Notes under the pieces: model-generated
Told to the model about the DNA's origin: nothing
The model's database searches: none
The model's input: the letters and a program-made list of their open reading frames with translations, nothing else
From: Coniella vitis
Taxonomy: Eukaryota > Ascomycota > Sordariomycetes > Diaporthales > Schizoparmaceae
DNA length: 64,000 nucleotides
Reading direction: 5' to 3'
Assembly (NCBI GenBank): GCA_011317545.1
Contig: WUJK01000001.1
Coordinates: forward strand, 1,302,001-1,366,000
In this document: positions 34,331-48,532 of the stretch, piece by piece
How positions within the stretch are numbered: the stretch's first letter is position 1
How the letters are laid out: each line of letters starts with the position of its first letter
Made by a program: the position numbers and the translations under genes

Positions 34331-37300
34331 ATAGGATATACCCTTTCGATAGCCGGGGGGCTTTTCTTATAATCGCCTAGGCGAATATAGAGAAGAAATA
34401 GTTTACTTATATTATACTACTAATATTCTATACTAAGTAGGGGGTAGATATTATATAAGTCTAGTATAACGGGCTAGCCCCTATAGGGCTCTAGGAATTA
34501 ACTAGCGTTCCTGCGGCTATCTCCGACGTACGGAACCTTTCGCTTAGGCGGTTAAGGCAAAAGGTACGTAATCTTCTAAATACGTTTTAGAAGATCTAGT
34601 TAACTTATTAGGCACGTCGGGCGAAGGCAATATTATATAGGTGGGCCTGTAATATCTAGAAGCCGTATATAATATATAATACGAGAACTTAGAGGTACCC
34701 TATCTATAAGCTTTTCTCGCCGGTAGATAACTAGGGAGGGGATCCGATAGCTTATTATAAGGAAAGGCGATAGGAGTTGCTCGGTAATAGGCCCCGGGTT
34801 CTAACGTATATATAACGGGGTCGTAGGTTATATATAAAGTAGTAATAGCCCCTTATTATAAGGGACGAACTCTAGCTAAAGGTATTAGGGGTCCTTCTAA
34901 TTAACGTTTACCGGGCGCTTAGAGAGGATATAATACTCGATTATATATTAAATAGTCTACTTATATAGAGATAGATAATTAAGGGCGATTTTAATATAGT
35001 TTATACTCCTTATAAGCCGGGTAAGCCTAATAAAAGGGGTAATAACCGGGTTAAAAATTAGATATTATTTAAAGATATATTTTTTATAAATACCCCGGGT
35101 ATCCCTATATATATCTAAAGGGGGGTCTTTAACTTAGTTTTCTCTAATATTCTAAATATAGCTATAAAGGTTACTCCTAACCTATATATTAGCTCTAACT
35201 ATAAGACCCTTATTATAACTATCGGTAATAATCCTCCGCTCCCTTAGGAATAGCTAGTATAGCTACGGGTAAACCTATAATCCCTCCCGGCCTTTAAGGG
35301 CTTTTTAGAAATAGGGCTAATAGATATACCGCCCCTCTTATAAGTAAAGAGCCCGGCTTCTCTAAACGATTAAATAACCCGCTTAGATTACCTTTAGGGT
35401 AAAGCCCTAGAGGTAACGGGGCGGTAATTATAACCCTACTCCTAAGCCCTTTAATAGGATAATAGGGTAAAAGAGGTATATTAGGCGTATATTAGAGCCC
35501 GATATAATTATCGGATTTACTTAAGGGAGTTTTAAGTAGTTAGGAATACCTTCGAAGGGGCTATTCGAGTATATCGGTAAGCTTTATAATAGGGTAGGAT
35601 TAATATAATAGCTTCGGATATAAATATCTTCGGGATAGCAGGGTAGTATAAGCTAACTATACTATTATAAGCTCCCCTATTATATATAGGGGATAGTATA
35701 TTATATAAGGATCTTATTAAGAAAGTAAGCTTATTATAGGATAAGATTTTATAATAATTCTCTAGGGATAATAACCTAATTAGGGATCCGCTTAAGGGTT
35801 AGGATACCTTTAAAGCCCGTTTCTAATAGGGTTATACGGTTATATTTAAGGAGGTAGAGGAGTATATTATCCGAGTTAAATCTACCTCTCCCGGGGTAGA
35901 TAACGCCTTAATATCCCTATTAAAGGAGTATTAGGATAATATTAGCCCCTTTCTAATTCGGCTTTATAACTATTACCTTATTATAAGTTACTTTCCTCTA
36001 CCTTAGCGCTATACTAAGGTATTAATATACCCTAAGCTAGGTAAGAGAGATATAAGTAGCTTTAGGTTATATAAGCTTATTACTCTCCTTTCTACCTTTT
36101 CTAAGGGGCTTAAGAGGCTAATCGTATATAAGCTCTCCTAGATCCTACTTACTAAAGGGGTCCTTAATCTATAATACTATAGGGTACTATTAAAACGCTC
36201 CGTAATAAACCTTATAATAATACTTATATATAATATCGAGCTAATACTCTCCTAAGGGTAGGTTATTATAATAGTAATTAGGGATATATAAGGGGCGTTT
36301 AATACTATCCTCCCTAATAAACTAGTTATATAGTTATAAATCCTTAGTTTCCTACTCCTATTATTAAATCTAATAACCTCCTTCCTAATAATATAACTAA
36401 TACGGGTCCGCTTAAATAAGTCGATAACGGGTTTCTCTTCGGTAAGATATAGTATACCCTAGGGCTTACCTTTCTCGCCGGTATTATATATAATCTACCT
36501 CTTTAAACTTATTCTATAGGTTAATAATAGGTATTTCTATTATACGGATAATATTCTCTTCCTTTATATATCTAATAGCGCGGAGAAAAATATAGTATTA
36601 TTAGAAACGGATATAATAAGCGTTAATAACTAGGCTTCGAGGAATATAATATAGTTTATAACGGAAAAAAACGGAAGTTTTCTACTTCTTAAAGCGTAGG
36701 GAGGCGGTATAACCGGCTATTATAATAAGCGATAGGTATATAAAGCTTATTATTAGTATACCCTCCTATTCTAAGGTAGTTAGCTTCCGTTAGTTAGGAT
36801 TCTAGTTTAATAGGCGTTTTATAAGTAGGAGGTATATTAAAGAAAAGGTTTATAAGATAGCGAAGGTTATAGCTTACCTTAGGAGCTTTAGGAAGGTATA
36901 ATATAGCCCCCTTATAATATCCCTTTATAAAGCGGTTACGGTAATACTTATCCCGATACTTATATATATAATAAACGCCTAGTTTCGACCGGGCTATATA
37001 CCTATAGTATAGCTTAAGAAGGCGGATTAACTATTAGTAAAGGGCGTTAAAGGGGTATTACCGGTATAAAGGACGGTATATATAGTAATAGCCCTTTATA
37101 AAATAGGCCTCCTTATAGCTAGGCTTACGCTAGGAGCGGCGGTTTACCGGGCCGGCCTATAATACGCTCTATTAGATATAGGGTACCCCCTTTATAAACG
37201 GATATATACTCCTATAGGATATAATCTTAGGGTATTTAATATACGCTTTATAGATACTATATATAGCTTTCCTATTATACCTAAGCCGGCTTTATTTACC

Positions 37301-38270
37301 CCCCGGTATCCTAACTATATTATATTAAACTCTAATATCGGTTACCCTAAAGAGGAAATAGCTATACGCTATAATATATAGTATATAACCCTACTACCGG
37401 ACGTTATAATAATATATATAAACGGCTTTAAGGTTTAGGAGGGACCTAAATATAGGGTAAGCTATAGGTATATTATAGTGAGGGATAGGGTATTCGTTAT
37501 TATTATTATTAAGGTATTTTATAAGTATTTATACGTTTTCGATGCTAAAGCGGTTAGGGTGCTTATAGGATTATAGCTAGCGCTAGAAATAATACTATTA
37601 GCGGTATTTATCTATATAGATAGTACCTCGGTTATCTAAGGACTACGGGGTAATACGCTTATTACCTTATAATAAGCTTTCCGAAGCTTTTAGGCCCTAT
37701 ACGAGTAATATCTTATAAAGGGATAGTTAGTAATTATCCTTTAAAGCCTTAGTTATATAGGTATAGCTAGGAATAAGCTTATAAATACCCTTACGAAGAG
37801 GGGTATAATACTCTCCTTAATAGGGCGGGTAATAAGCTCTATTACCTTAGGTATACGGACCCTATATCGAAAGGGAATTAGGAGCTTTAAGAAGATATAA
37901 TAGATATATTAGTAAGTAGTCTTATCTAACTAATATAGCGCTTAAGGGCTAAGCTTTCGTATTATAATATAGCCGGCCCTTTCGCTAAACTATTAATAGC
38001 TAGCTCTCTTTATAATTATAAGGATTAGTTATAACGACTTTAAAGCGTATTACTATCGGTTTAGCCGGCTAGGGATAGGCCGCTATTATAAAATAGGCTA
38101 TTCTAGTAAGCTTTCGCCTTATTATTAGGTATATTATACGGTAGCTAAGCGGAGGTAGCGGAATTAACCGGAGGGCCTAACTAAGCCCCCTAATACCCTT
38201 TTCCGTAAAATATACTTATAAAGGGTATTTATAAACTAATAGGTATAATCTGCCTTCTTAGAAGTAATCT
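34330..38270 (+). pseudogene. LINE copy 2 ORF2 remnant (EN-RT-RNase H)
   Basis: Collinear with copy 1 ORF2. EN motif G-D-F-N at about 34983-34996; RT catalytic box mutated from YTDD to YTDN near 36540-36552; RNase H I-D-S-T-S near 37615 and G-I-x-x-N near 37760-37790. The Asp-to-Asn change is a RIP product that would by itself abolish RT activity. Many stop codons. Confidence 0.8.
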
Positions 38271-38349
38271 ATAAAGATTCTCTATAAATAATACCCTTAC
38301 TATTATATATATAATAGGTATAATATAATCTACTACTTTATAAGAAAGC

Positions 38350-40150
38350 GGGTTTAATTAATATCTTATACTATTAGCTATTAGAGTAGTTTATAGCTAT
38401 ATTATAAGCTATCTAGGGCTAAAATACGTTAAACTATATATAATCGATTACCTAGCGTATAGCGTTATTAAGGGCGCGTAGTATAATATAGCGGTCGGTA
38501 GGAATACCTAGGGTAAGGGTAATTAGGCCGGGAAGTAACTATAGTAGGCCTATAGCGCTAAGGGCGTACTCCTGCTTATAGGTAATACTAACGCTAATAA
38601 TAATAGTAATAGTTATAATAGCCTAGCGCTAATACTATTAGGGCTAGTATTATAGCTAGTATTATTATTACTAGTAGTAGCGGGGCAGGATATAATAGGG
38701 GCGCTTTTAGGGCTATATAACCGGCTCTACCTCCTCCTCCGATTTACTAAACGCTTTAGTAAGGCCTACCGCTAATACTTTATTTTAAGCCTCCTTAGCT
38801 ATACGAATAATAATATAATAGGGGGTATTATCCTTACCCTTCTATAGGGTATTATATAGCTAGCGGCTAACGGTTATTAGATAATTAGCTAAAGGGGTAT
38901 AGCCTTTATACTAATAATACTAGCAGCGGGTATTACCCTTAATATCCTAATAATCGCTAAGCGATTTACCGGTAATTACCGAAACTAGATACTACTTATA
39001 AGGTATATTATACTAGGTTACGATATAACGGCTATTAGGAATAGCTTCGCTAGCCTTTTATATCTTCTTACGCTTAATAAGGGTAATAGGAGTAATAGCC
39101 TTACCCTTATTCTTAGTAATACTAGTCTTTATCTTACTAATCTTAGCTTTAGGCTAAGTATTAGTAGTAATAATAGCGTTAGTAGTATAAGTAGTATAAG
39201 GAGGGTTAGCCTTAATAGGAGCTATTATCTTAATAGCCCTAGCCTTAGCGTTATTACTATTAGTAGTAGTAGTAGAATGCTACTTCTTAATAGTAGGAGT
39301 ACTAATAGGAGTAGAGGTAGGTATAGGGCGTTTATTATTAGTATTACCGGCGGTAGTAATATAAGCGATACCGATATCGTTATCGTTACTATTACTACTA
39401 CTATTATTACTATCGTTTATATAGGTATAATTAGTATTACTATTAGTAATATAATTACTATCGTCGTTAGCCTTATCCTAGCAGGCCTCCTTATTATCCT
39501 CCTTAGCGTTATTATTACTAGTATATATATTAGTAGTAGGCTCCTTATTACTAAAGGTATCTTCGGCCTATTCCTAGCTATTTTAGAGTAAATCTACCTT
39601 ACCTTCGCTATTAGTATTATCCTTAGCAGCCTTAGTATTACCCTTATCCTCGTCTTCGAGCTCGAGGGTATTATTAAGGGCCTTCTATAGGATATCTTTA
39701 TCGCCCTTATCTTCGTTATAAATATAGTTATTATTATTAAGTACGTTAGTAGTCGGCTTCGTAGCGCTATATAGGAGTATGCCGTATATTATAGGGGCGG
39801 TACCCTTCTTAATAGCTTTAGTTTCTATTAGTAAATATACTTATTAGTAGTAGTTAATTAGTAGTATTAGAACTTAGCTTTAGTATAATATATTACGCTT
39901 ACTATATTATTTATATAGGTATCTTATAGGAAAGATATACTATTTTATAATAGCGCTAGATATAATATTTATAGGAGCTTAGGCTAATTTATATAGATTA
40001 ATAGGAGTATTATACGTTCCTTAGCTATACGGGTATTAATAGTATTTATAGTATAGCGCGCTTTAGCGTATTTAGCTATATATTAATTTAAAACGTTAAT
40101 AGATTATTATAAGTCCTAGTATTCGATTAGGAAAGGTAAATACACTTACT
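38350..40150 (-). pseudogene. LINE copy 2 convergent ORF remnant
   Basis: Reverse-strand counterpart of the 8640-10440 frame in copy 1. The acidic stretch (about 39360-39690) and the Ser/Thr/Lys stretch (about 39050-39360) remain readable. More RIP stops than in copy 1. Function unknown. Confidence 0.55.
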
Positions 40151-40960
40151 TTCTTTTTCAGGAGGTATTATAATAATAGTAATAGTAGTTACTATACTTA
40201 GGATTATAGAGGGGAGTATAATACGGCGGCGGCGATAGTTAGTAGTATTATTATACTACTATATAGTAGATTAAGAAAGGAGGAGGGAGAAAGGAGGAGG
40301 AAGAGGGAGTTTAGACGAGCTATAATAGGTATAGGAGATATATAATAGATAGCGCTATACCCCTATTATTAATAATAATAGGGGTATAACTAGCTATAAT
40401 AGCTATTATCTATAACTATAGATAAAGGGCTAGCTACTATTAGTAGAAAGATATATACTTTTATAGATTAATAATAGTAAACGCCTTAAGATACGTCTTT
40501 AATATATCTTAAGCTATTACTCTATATTATTATAAGGATATCTATACTATATTAGCAGCTTAATAGCTAGCTAGCTCTCTAATATAGCGCCCTTAGGCTA
40601 TTATACTAGTAAGGTTATCGCTAGTATAATCGACGTATAGTATATATATAGTACGGCTTCGGAACTAGTCTCGGCCGGCATCTAACGTCTAGTAATTATA
40701 CGGTAATACGCTAACCTAATAAAAACGTAGCTTTATACGGGCTATACTAATAGTATTATATAACTCTGCTCTAAGACCAATCCCTGGAGTATTTAGCCTC
40801 TGGGATATAGCTAATACGTTATAAAGCAGCCTTCGGGCTAGGGTTATATTACGAATATATATACTAGGTGGGTATATATACGCTCCCTAGCAGTACGATA
40901 GGTAGTATACGCCGAGATACCCCTTAGGATATATGCTAGCGTAACTGGTCCGGCGTTAAT

Positions 40961-40992
<32 letters not shown>

Positions 40993-40993
40993 A

Positions 40994-43900
40994 GCTAAGA
41001 AAGTGGAATTTATAGCTAGTAGGCTTAAAGGTAATATACTTATATAGTTTAAACCTATCCTACGGAACTTCCTAGAATTCGATACGGAAGAGACTAGAGA
41101 AGATAGGACTAACGAACTCTTTATATTATTCGAAACCTTCGCCTAGATACTCAAGGAAACCTTTAGAAACCCTAACGAAAAGCGTAATATAGAACGTAAG
41201 ATCTCCTAACTTAAGTAAACTAAATTAGTATTATACTATATAATATTCTTTAGATAAATTATATTACGTCTTTATTAAGATAACGAACCCCTTATAATAG
41301 CCTATTATAATAGACTTAAAGAATCTATTAAAGATAAACTATATAAGATACCCCGATTAGAGATATTTATAGAATTCGTAGTAATAATAATAGCTATTAA
41401 TAACCGTAATTAGGAAAGGAACTAGGAATAGTAAGGAAGGTAAAAACCTATTATTAACTTTATACCCCGGGCTAATACCGGTAAATAATACTAATAGCTA
41501 CCTTAACGCTTTATACCTCGATAAAATAATTACTACCGAATAGTAACTAGTAGTATAATATACTTAAGCCTTATAGAGCTTAATATAGCTTAAAGGAAAC
41601 CTATAAGTAAGGAATATTTTAACTATAGTAAGATAGGCTATTTCGTACGAGAATACCGATAACCTAAGAAACCTAGAGAATTTAAGAAAATCCCCGAAGG
41701 ACGATAAGCTAATATTATAATATATAAGACTACGGATTATACTCCTAGCTAAAACTAGCTTCTAGAGTAAATATCGGACGATTTCGATTATAGACTCCTT
41801 AACTAGACCTTTTATTATAAGGATAATTATATAATATACCTCTCGGTAAAGTAAGGCTTAGGATAGTTCCCTTAGAAACCTTATAAGAAACGATAAATCG
41901 TAGTTACCTAGAGGATACCTCTCCCTACGGATAACGGTTTATTTAAAAGACTAATAATAGAATAATAAGCCTAGCTTATTAGGGAATACCCCTATTAGCG
42001 TAATATAAAAGGGTATAAGCTACCTAACGAAACGAAAACTATATAAAGCAATATTACGGAAATTATAAAATAGTAGGAAACGCTTAATATTAATTAGGAT
42101 ATTAGTACCTAAACTATTAACGAAGAAATAAGCTTAGAATTAGAAAGCTCTACGGATAAAGATATCGATAAAGGAGATATATACTACCTTATCTATAGTA
42201 TTATACTTAGAGAGCTATTCCGAATAATAACCTATTAAGATAAAACCCCCCTTATATAGGAAGATATACGAATTAATTATCTCTACGAAAAGTATTATTA
42301 GATTATATAGTTTACTTATATTATATATAATTATAAATAATACTTTAAATATAAGGTAACTAACGAATAGTTCCTTATATACGAGATAGGGTATAGTATT
42401 ATCGCTTATAATAATAATAATAGCGATTATTATAAAGTACTCGGAATAAGGGGAAACTAGGCTAGTATTAGCCTTATATATAATACCCCCTACGAATATA
42501 CTACGCGATAAATAAAATATTACTAGTATATAATACCCCGGTATATACCTTATATATAAGAAAAAGCGCTCGATTAATATAGAATATACGAATAGAAATA
42601 AAGGGAAAAGCTTATAAAGCCCGTATATATAGAACCTATATATTATAGCTTCTATAAGCGCGCCAATTATATAGAATACCTAGCGGATAAAGCGTATACC
42701 TACTATAAGCTTAAAGATAATTAGCCCGGAGTATAAACTCCTTATACGGAAGAAGAAAACTAAGCGCGCTTATAGCGATAAGCCGTAATATATATACGAT
42801 ACGGAATATAATAAGCTAAGAACCTAATATAAGTATTAATCCTTAGAATATAATAAGAATAATAGAACCTAAAAAGTAAGGATCGCTTATAAGGGATAAT
42901 AAGCGATTAGGACTTATAATAAAGTCCCTCTATACGATAGATAGCTCGATATATAAATATTTAAAAATCGTAGTACGAATTAACGATAAATACTATATAA
43001 TACTCCTAGATAGCGGAGTATAAGGAAACTTTATATCCCTAAGTATTATTAATAGAGAACGGATATTTTAGAAGAAGAAGATAAAACCCTATAAACTTAG
43101 TATTATAGAAAGTATAAAAATCGCTTATAGCTAAGGTATTATTAATATAGAATATAATTAATTATTAATTATAATCTACGGATATACGATATTAATAAAC
43201 TTCGATATTACGGATATTATATAATACGAGCTAATTTTAAGTATATTATAGTTAAGAAAAGAAAATCTTCGAATCGATTAAACTAATAGCTATATTTTAT
43301 AGGATAAAGCGGATACCTAAGAAGCGGTTATAATTAAAGGCGTAGGATCGGATCTAGTTACTAAGTAATACCTAGATAATAGGGGTTTAAACGAATTTAT
43401 ATATACCTCTAAATCGAGAAGAGCTAAGATAATAGCTACCTTAGGATATAATAAACCTCGATAGCTTATAGAAAAGGATCTAGCGATAATTAGTATCTAA
43501 TAGAAGAAGAGATATAATAGATTAGGATATAATATAATAGGATTCTATAGATAATAGGATATATTATTACGATAGGTTTAAGAAGGAACTAAGTATATAT
43601 AACGATATCTCCTTATAATAGTAACTATATAAGATAAAGATACGTTTAGAGACCTCTCCGGTATATTAGAAGAGTATCGGAAGTTTATAAAACTATTTTA
43701 AAGAAAATTCGATAATAGCTTATTAGAGTATAGCCTATATAACTATAAGATCCTACTTAAAGAAAGAGAATAATTAAAGTTCTTTCCTATCTATAAATTA
43801 GATAAAGATAAACTTAAAGTATTTAGAGAATATATCGATAAAGACCTTAAGAAAGGCTATATTAGACCCTTATATTTATTAATAGGATACCTAATCCTAT

Positions 43901-46440
43901 TTATATTAAAGAAAAACGGTAAACTATAATTATATATTAATTATCGGTAATTTAATAATATTATAATTAAGAATCGGTACCCTTTACCTCTCTTTAAAGA
44001 ACTTAGAGATAGATTTAGAGGAGCTTAATAGTTTATAGCCCTTAACCTTAAGGAAGGATATATATATATTCGTATTAAACCCGGAGAAGAATAGAAAATA
44101 GTATTTAGAATATGCTACGGATATTTCGAATATCTTATTATACTATTCGGACTTACTAACGCCCCTATATTATTTTAGGAAATAATAAACTTTATCTTAT
44201 ATAAGTACCTCGACTATTTTATAATCGCTTACCTAAATAATATCCTTATTTACTTAAAGATATTCGAAGAATACTAAAAGTATATTATAATAATCCTATA
44301 AATTCTCTAAGATAATAAGATTTTAGTAGAATCTATTAAATATAATTAGAATACTTAAGAAGTTAACTACCTCGGATATACTATTATATTAGAGTATATA
44401 TAAATATAGAAAGATAAAGTATAAGTAGTTAGGGATTAACCTATACCTTAGAATATTAAGGATATTAGAGCCTTCCTAGGCTATATTAATTTCTACCGAT
44501 AATTTATTAAGAATTATAATAATATCGTAATATTACTTATAGAACTTACGAAAAAGGATATTACCTTTAATTAGAACGAATAAATATAGAAAGCCTTTAG
44601 TATAATTAAGGATATAGTTATATTAGAACTAATCCTAGTCGAAGTAGATTAAGATAAAGCTTTCGAGATCGAGATAGATATATTAGATTATATACTCGGT
44701 AGATAACTCGGATAACGAGACGATAAAGGATAATTACGGATAATTAGTAACTTTAGTAAAAAGCTAAACGGACTAGAACTTAATTATAGAACGCCCGATT
44801 AAGAACTTATAATAATAATAGAAGCCTTTAGGGAATAGCGATATTACCTTATCGGCGTAAAATAATAAATTCTTATATATACGGATTATAAGAATCTCTA
44901 GGTATTTACCTTAATAAAGCAGCTTAATAAACGATAAGTTAGATAGTACGAATTTCTATTAGAATTCGACTTTAAGATTATCTACTATAGAAATAAAGAA
45001 AACGAACGAATAGATACTCTTAGTAGACGATTAGATTATAAGGATAGTAATAGTAAAGACTAAGATATTATAATAATCTTTAAGGAAGATTCGGAAGGTA
45101 ACCTTACTATATTATCTATTACTAAGGAACTTAACGTAATACTATATATTAAAGGAGAAATACCTAACCTCGATAGTATAAGAATATTAGAATAAAACGA
45201 TTATATTAGAAGTATTTATAGCGTATTAGTATATAGATACTAAGGAATTAGAGTAACTTATAAAAGGATCTAACGCTATTAGAACCTACCGAACCTTAAG
45301 AAACGAGTTACAGATATCGTTAATAACTATAATATATATAAACGGAATAAGATAGAATAATATAAACCTTACGGATTATTATAACCTCTATTAATACCTA
45401 CGATTATTTAGTTATCTATTAATCTAGACTTTATTACTAAGCTACCCCTTTTATAAGAACTTTTAACTAAAGTATAATATAATAGTATCTTAGTAGTAGT
45501 TTATAGACTAAGTAAGTATATATACTTCCTATTATATAAAGAAAGTAATACTATAGAAGAACTCGTATATATATTCCTTTATATTATTATCGCTAATTAC
45601 GGAATACCTTAGGAAATTATATTAGATAGAGATAGAAAATTTATATTAAAATTCTAGATCTTACTTACTAAATACCTCGGAACGATATAACGTATATCTA
45701 CGGTATTTTATCCTTAGATAGACGGATAAATAGAATATACTAACTAGATTATAGAATAATACCTACGATACTACGTTAATTATAAGCAAGATAATTAGGT
45801 TAAACTTTTACCTATAGTATAGTTCGCCTATAATAGCGCGGATACGATAAATATAGGGAAATTACTATTCTTCCTACTCTATAGATATAACCCTACGGTA
45901 TATTACGAAATACTACTAGGTAGAAATATAGAAACGGCAGATTAATATACTAGAAGAATTAAGTAATTATCCGAAAATACTCGATATATACTTTAGGATA
46001 TTAAAGAATAAATAATAAAATATATTAATTAGAAAAGGATTAAGGGATTAATCCTATAAAAGGGAGATAAAGTTTACCTTAATTATAAAAATATTAAAAT
46101 TACTAAACCTAGCGATAAACTTAATTATAAAAAACTCGGACCTTATAAAATTATATAATAGATTTTACTAATTAATTATAAATTAGAAATCCTATATATA
46201 CGCTTATACCCGGTCTTCTATATTTTACTCCTGGAATTAGTATTAATAGACGTAGAACTCTCGTACGATATAAATATTATCGAACTAGAATAAGTATAAT
46301 ACGAAGTTAAATAAATCCTTAATTTATATAAATACGGATACGGAAAATAATACCTTATTAAATAGAAAAATTACGATAATTCGGAAAATACTTAGGAATT
46401 ACTAAAGAATATATACCTAAACCTTATTAAAGAATACGAA
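40994..46440 (+). pseudogene. E2 gag-pol remnant
   Basis: Collinear with E1 from gag to chromodomain, riddled with RIP stops. The gag N-terminal part (K-L-K-G-N-I-L..., 41025-41200) is of the H1 type and differs from E1 gag, so E1 and E2 are different subfamilies despite similar pol. Confidence 0.8.
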
Positions 46441-46472
46441 AATAAAATATTATTATAGCCTTAGATAGAGAA

Positions 46473-46544
46473 GGTATTATAGGGAATCGAACCCCGGACC
46501 TCCTAATAAGAAACTAGGAACTCTAACTATTAAGCTATAAGATT
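46473..46544 (-). ncRNA. tRNA-like sequence in E2 (72 nt, antisense to pol)
   Basis: Same 72-nt cloverleaf as in H4 and E5, on the strand opposite to E2 pol: D arm, anticodon arm CCTAG-TTTCTTA-TTAGG (triplet TCT), variable loop AGGTC, T arm with GGTTCGATTCC intact, 3' ATAATACC. The 5' acceptor strand AATCTTA is mismatched, as in H4. Confidence 0.65.
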
Positions 46545-46639
46545 ACTTATATCTTTAATTATAATAGCTACTTATAGGAATAATTAGACCCCTTATTAAG
46601 GATTACTAATAATAATTCTAAAGAAATTAAAGTTATAAA

Positions 46640-47200
46640 CTAGAAGCCTTAATACCCTATAAATTATTAATAAGAAAATTAGACGGAGATAACGGAGAAA
46701 TCCTAAACTAATTAAAATCCTCTAATATAGTAATTATAAAACCCTCGGGTAATAAGCCTTCGGGAACGGCTAACTCCGTAGGATACCTTATAGCCTCGGC
46801 GGCTAAACGCTCCTTCTCTAATTCCTCCGCTTTAATATAATTTAACTCCTCGATTATATCTAAACCGTAACGGATAATATATATTATCTTATTAGCCTAT
46901 ATATAACGCTCCTTATATAACCGGCGTACTTTCGTAGTAGCTTATTTAAGCTCCTCCTTAGTAATATTAAGGGCCGCCTTAGCTAATAAATATTAACGGG
47001 TAATTTTTTATATCTATATAGGAGTTAAGCCCTATATATCGTAGTTTCCCCGCTTATAGCGAATATATTCTAAATAGCGAGAGGAATTCTCTTCGGAGGC
47101 TAAGTAAGGAATTTAACGGGATTAGTAAGAAGAATAGGAGGGTATCTTAGAATAACGATCTAATACGGATAACTAAAGAAAAGAAGTTTATTCGGTCTTC
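46640..47200 (-). pseudogene. E2 antisense coiled-coil ORF
   Basis: Minus-strand frame between the tRNA-like sequence and the 3' LTR. K-E-E-L-K, Y-K-E-R-Y-I, I-I-E-E-L-N-Y-I-K, E-L-E-K-E-R-L-A-A-E-A, then the conserved P-E-G-L-L-P-E-G-F-I and I-L-E-D-F-N. Same C-terminal block as H4 and H2. RIP stops only; start unresolved. Function unknown. Confidence 0.68.
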
Positions 47201-47333
47201 TTATAACGAACTTTATTAATTCTTAACGATATAACGAATTAGGAAAGTATAATCCGAAGTAAGAATATTAAGTAGAACTACTTACGGAAATAATTATAAT
47301 CTTTAGGGATAAAGACCGATAGAAGGGAGATAA

Positions 47334-47815
47334 TATTATAACCTACGGTTATATAGGTTATAGGAATAGGCTAGCGTAACTATATATTAGTAAATCGGAA
47401 CCTTAACGGACCGATAGGGATCTCTTATATAATAAAGTTATACTAGATAATATAACTAGGGTTAGGGTTATATAGGATAAGGGTAGACCGTAAGGACCGT
47501 ACTATAATTCTATCGATTTAGACTATAATAATCGATAAGCGATATTATCGGTCTAAGGTACTATTTAGGGAATAGTAGTTAATAATAGAAGGATATAAGG
47601 ATAGGAGTTTATAGCTTAATATTAGATAATTTCCTTATAATCTTTAGTTATAAATCTAAGTATTATTTTATATAATAGGGTAATCCCTTTTAATCTCTTA
47701 TAATACTTAATATTGCTCGATATTATACGAAGACATAAAGGTAATACTTCCCTACCTGCTAATATATAACTTATAGGTACTTCCAGAATCAGGGATTTAG
47801 GCAAGGATTATTATA
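47334..47815 (+). repeat. E2 3' LTR (482 bp)
   Basis: Sense-oriented, RIPed TGTTATAACC...GGATTATTATA. Carries ACTAGGGTTAGGGTTATAT near 47456 and a distinct cassette with a TCGATTTAGAC...GATAAGCG structure. The last 60 bases are lightly RIPed. Confidence 0.85.
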
Positions 47816-48532
47816 TTATTACTATAAATTCTACGAATATCTCTAATCGGGGTATTTTATATAATTCGTCTTTAATAGATTCTTTAAATCCGTTATAATA
47901 AGCTATTATAAGAGGTTCGTTATCCTAATAGAGATATAATATAATCTACCGGAAGAGCGCTATATAATATAATATTAACTTAGTTTACTTAAGTTAGGAG
48001 ATCTTATATTCTATATTACGCTTTTCGTTAGGGTTTCTAAAGGTTTCCTTAAGTATCTAAGTAAAGGTTTCGAATAATATAAAGAGTTTATTAATCTCGT
48101 CTTCTCTAGTTTCTTCGGTTTTAAATTTTAAGAAGTTCCGTAGGATAGGTTTAAACTATATAAGTATATTAGCTTTAAGCCTACTAGCTATAGATTCTAT
48201 TTTCTTAACTTTAGTAGGGAATTACTATTAATAATACTAGAAGTAAGCTCTAAAGGCTATAATAAAAGGTTAAATATCGTCTTCTTATCTACGATAAACC
48301 TTAGGCTATTCTATCTTAAAGGGCTTATTAGGAGTTTCGCTAGTATTTCCTTAAGCCTCGAGCTCTATAATATATATAGTAAGTATATTAATAGTAGTTA
48401 AGAGTTACTAATTAGTATTCTAGGTCTAATTAACTATCGAGGGGGCTAGAATTATTAGTATTATAGTTAAATACTATATTTAATATTACTTAAGAGGTAT
48501 ATATAGACCGTCCTAAATAAGAGTTATAAAAA
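47816..48532 (-). pseudogene. H1 5' part: leader and gag N-terminus
   Basis: Minus strand, from the 5' LTR leader (48480-48532) into gag. Homologous in reverse to E2 gag 40994-41390 and, in its leader, to E1 18564-18620. Broken at 47816 by the E2 LTR within gag. Confidence 0.75.

Larger units (their letters stand above)
32517..40993 (+). mobile_element. LINE copy 2, Tad-like, full length (8.48 kb), heavily RIPed
   Basis: Plus-strand copy of the same LINE: it starts TATCCTTCCCGATAC (copy 1 start CATCCTTCCCGACAC) and ends with (TAAA)n at 40962-40993. ORF1 knuckle region about 33790-33860, EN about 34830-35000, RT box Y-Y-T-D-N (from YTDD) about 36535-36560, RNase H about 37600-37780, convergent ORF about 38350-40150 on the minus strand. 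Far more mutated than copy 1. No target-site duplication; the left flank is H4 pol (minus) and the right flank is E2 gag (plus). Confidence 0.88.
40994..47815 (+). mobile_element. Gypsy chromovirus E2, 5'-truncated (gag to 3' LTR)
   Basis: Plus-strand element starting inside gag just after the LINE copy 2 tail (compare H1 gag read in reverse at 47816-48220, where the same text continues upstream). Order: gag, CCHC knuckle (about 41615-41660), protease (about 42998-43015), RT (A-Y-L-N-N-I, 44225-44245), RNase H (about 44670-44700), integrase (about 45300-46000), chromodomain (about 46290-46440), tRNA-like and antisense ORF on the minus strand, 3' LTR 47334-47815. Its 5' LTR is absent. Confidence 0.87.
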
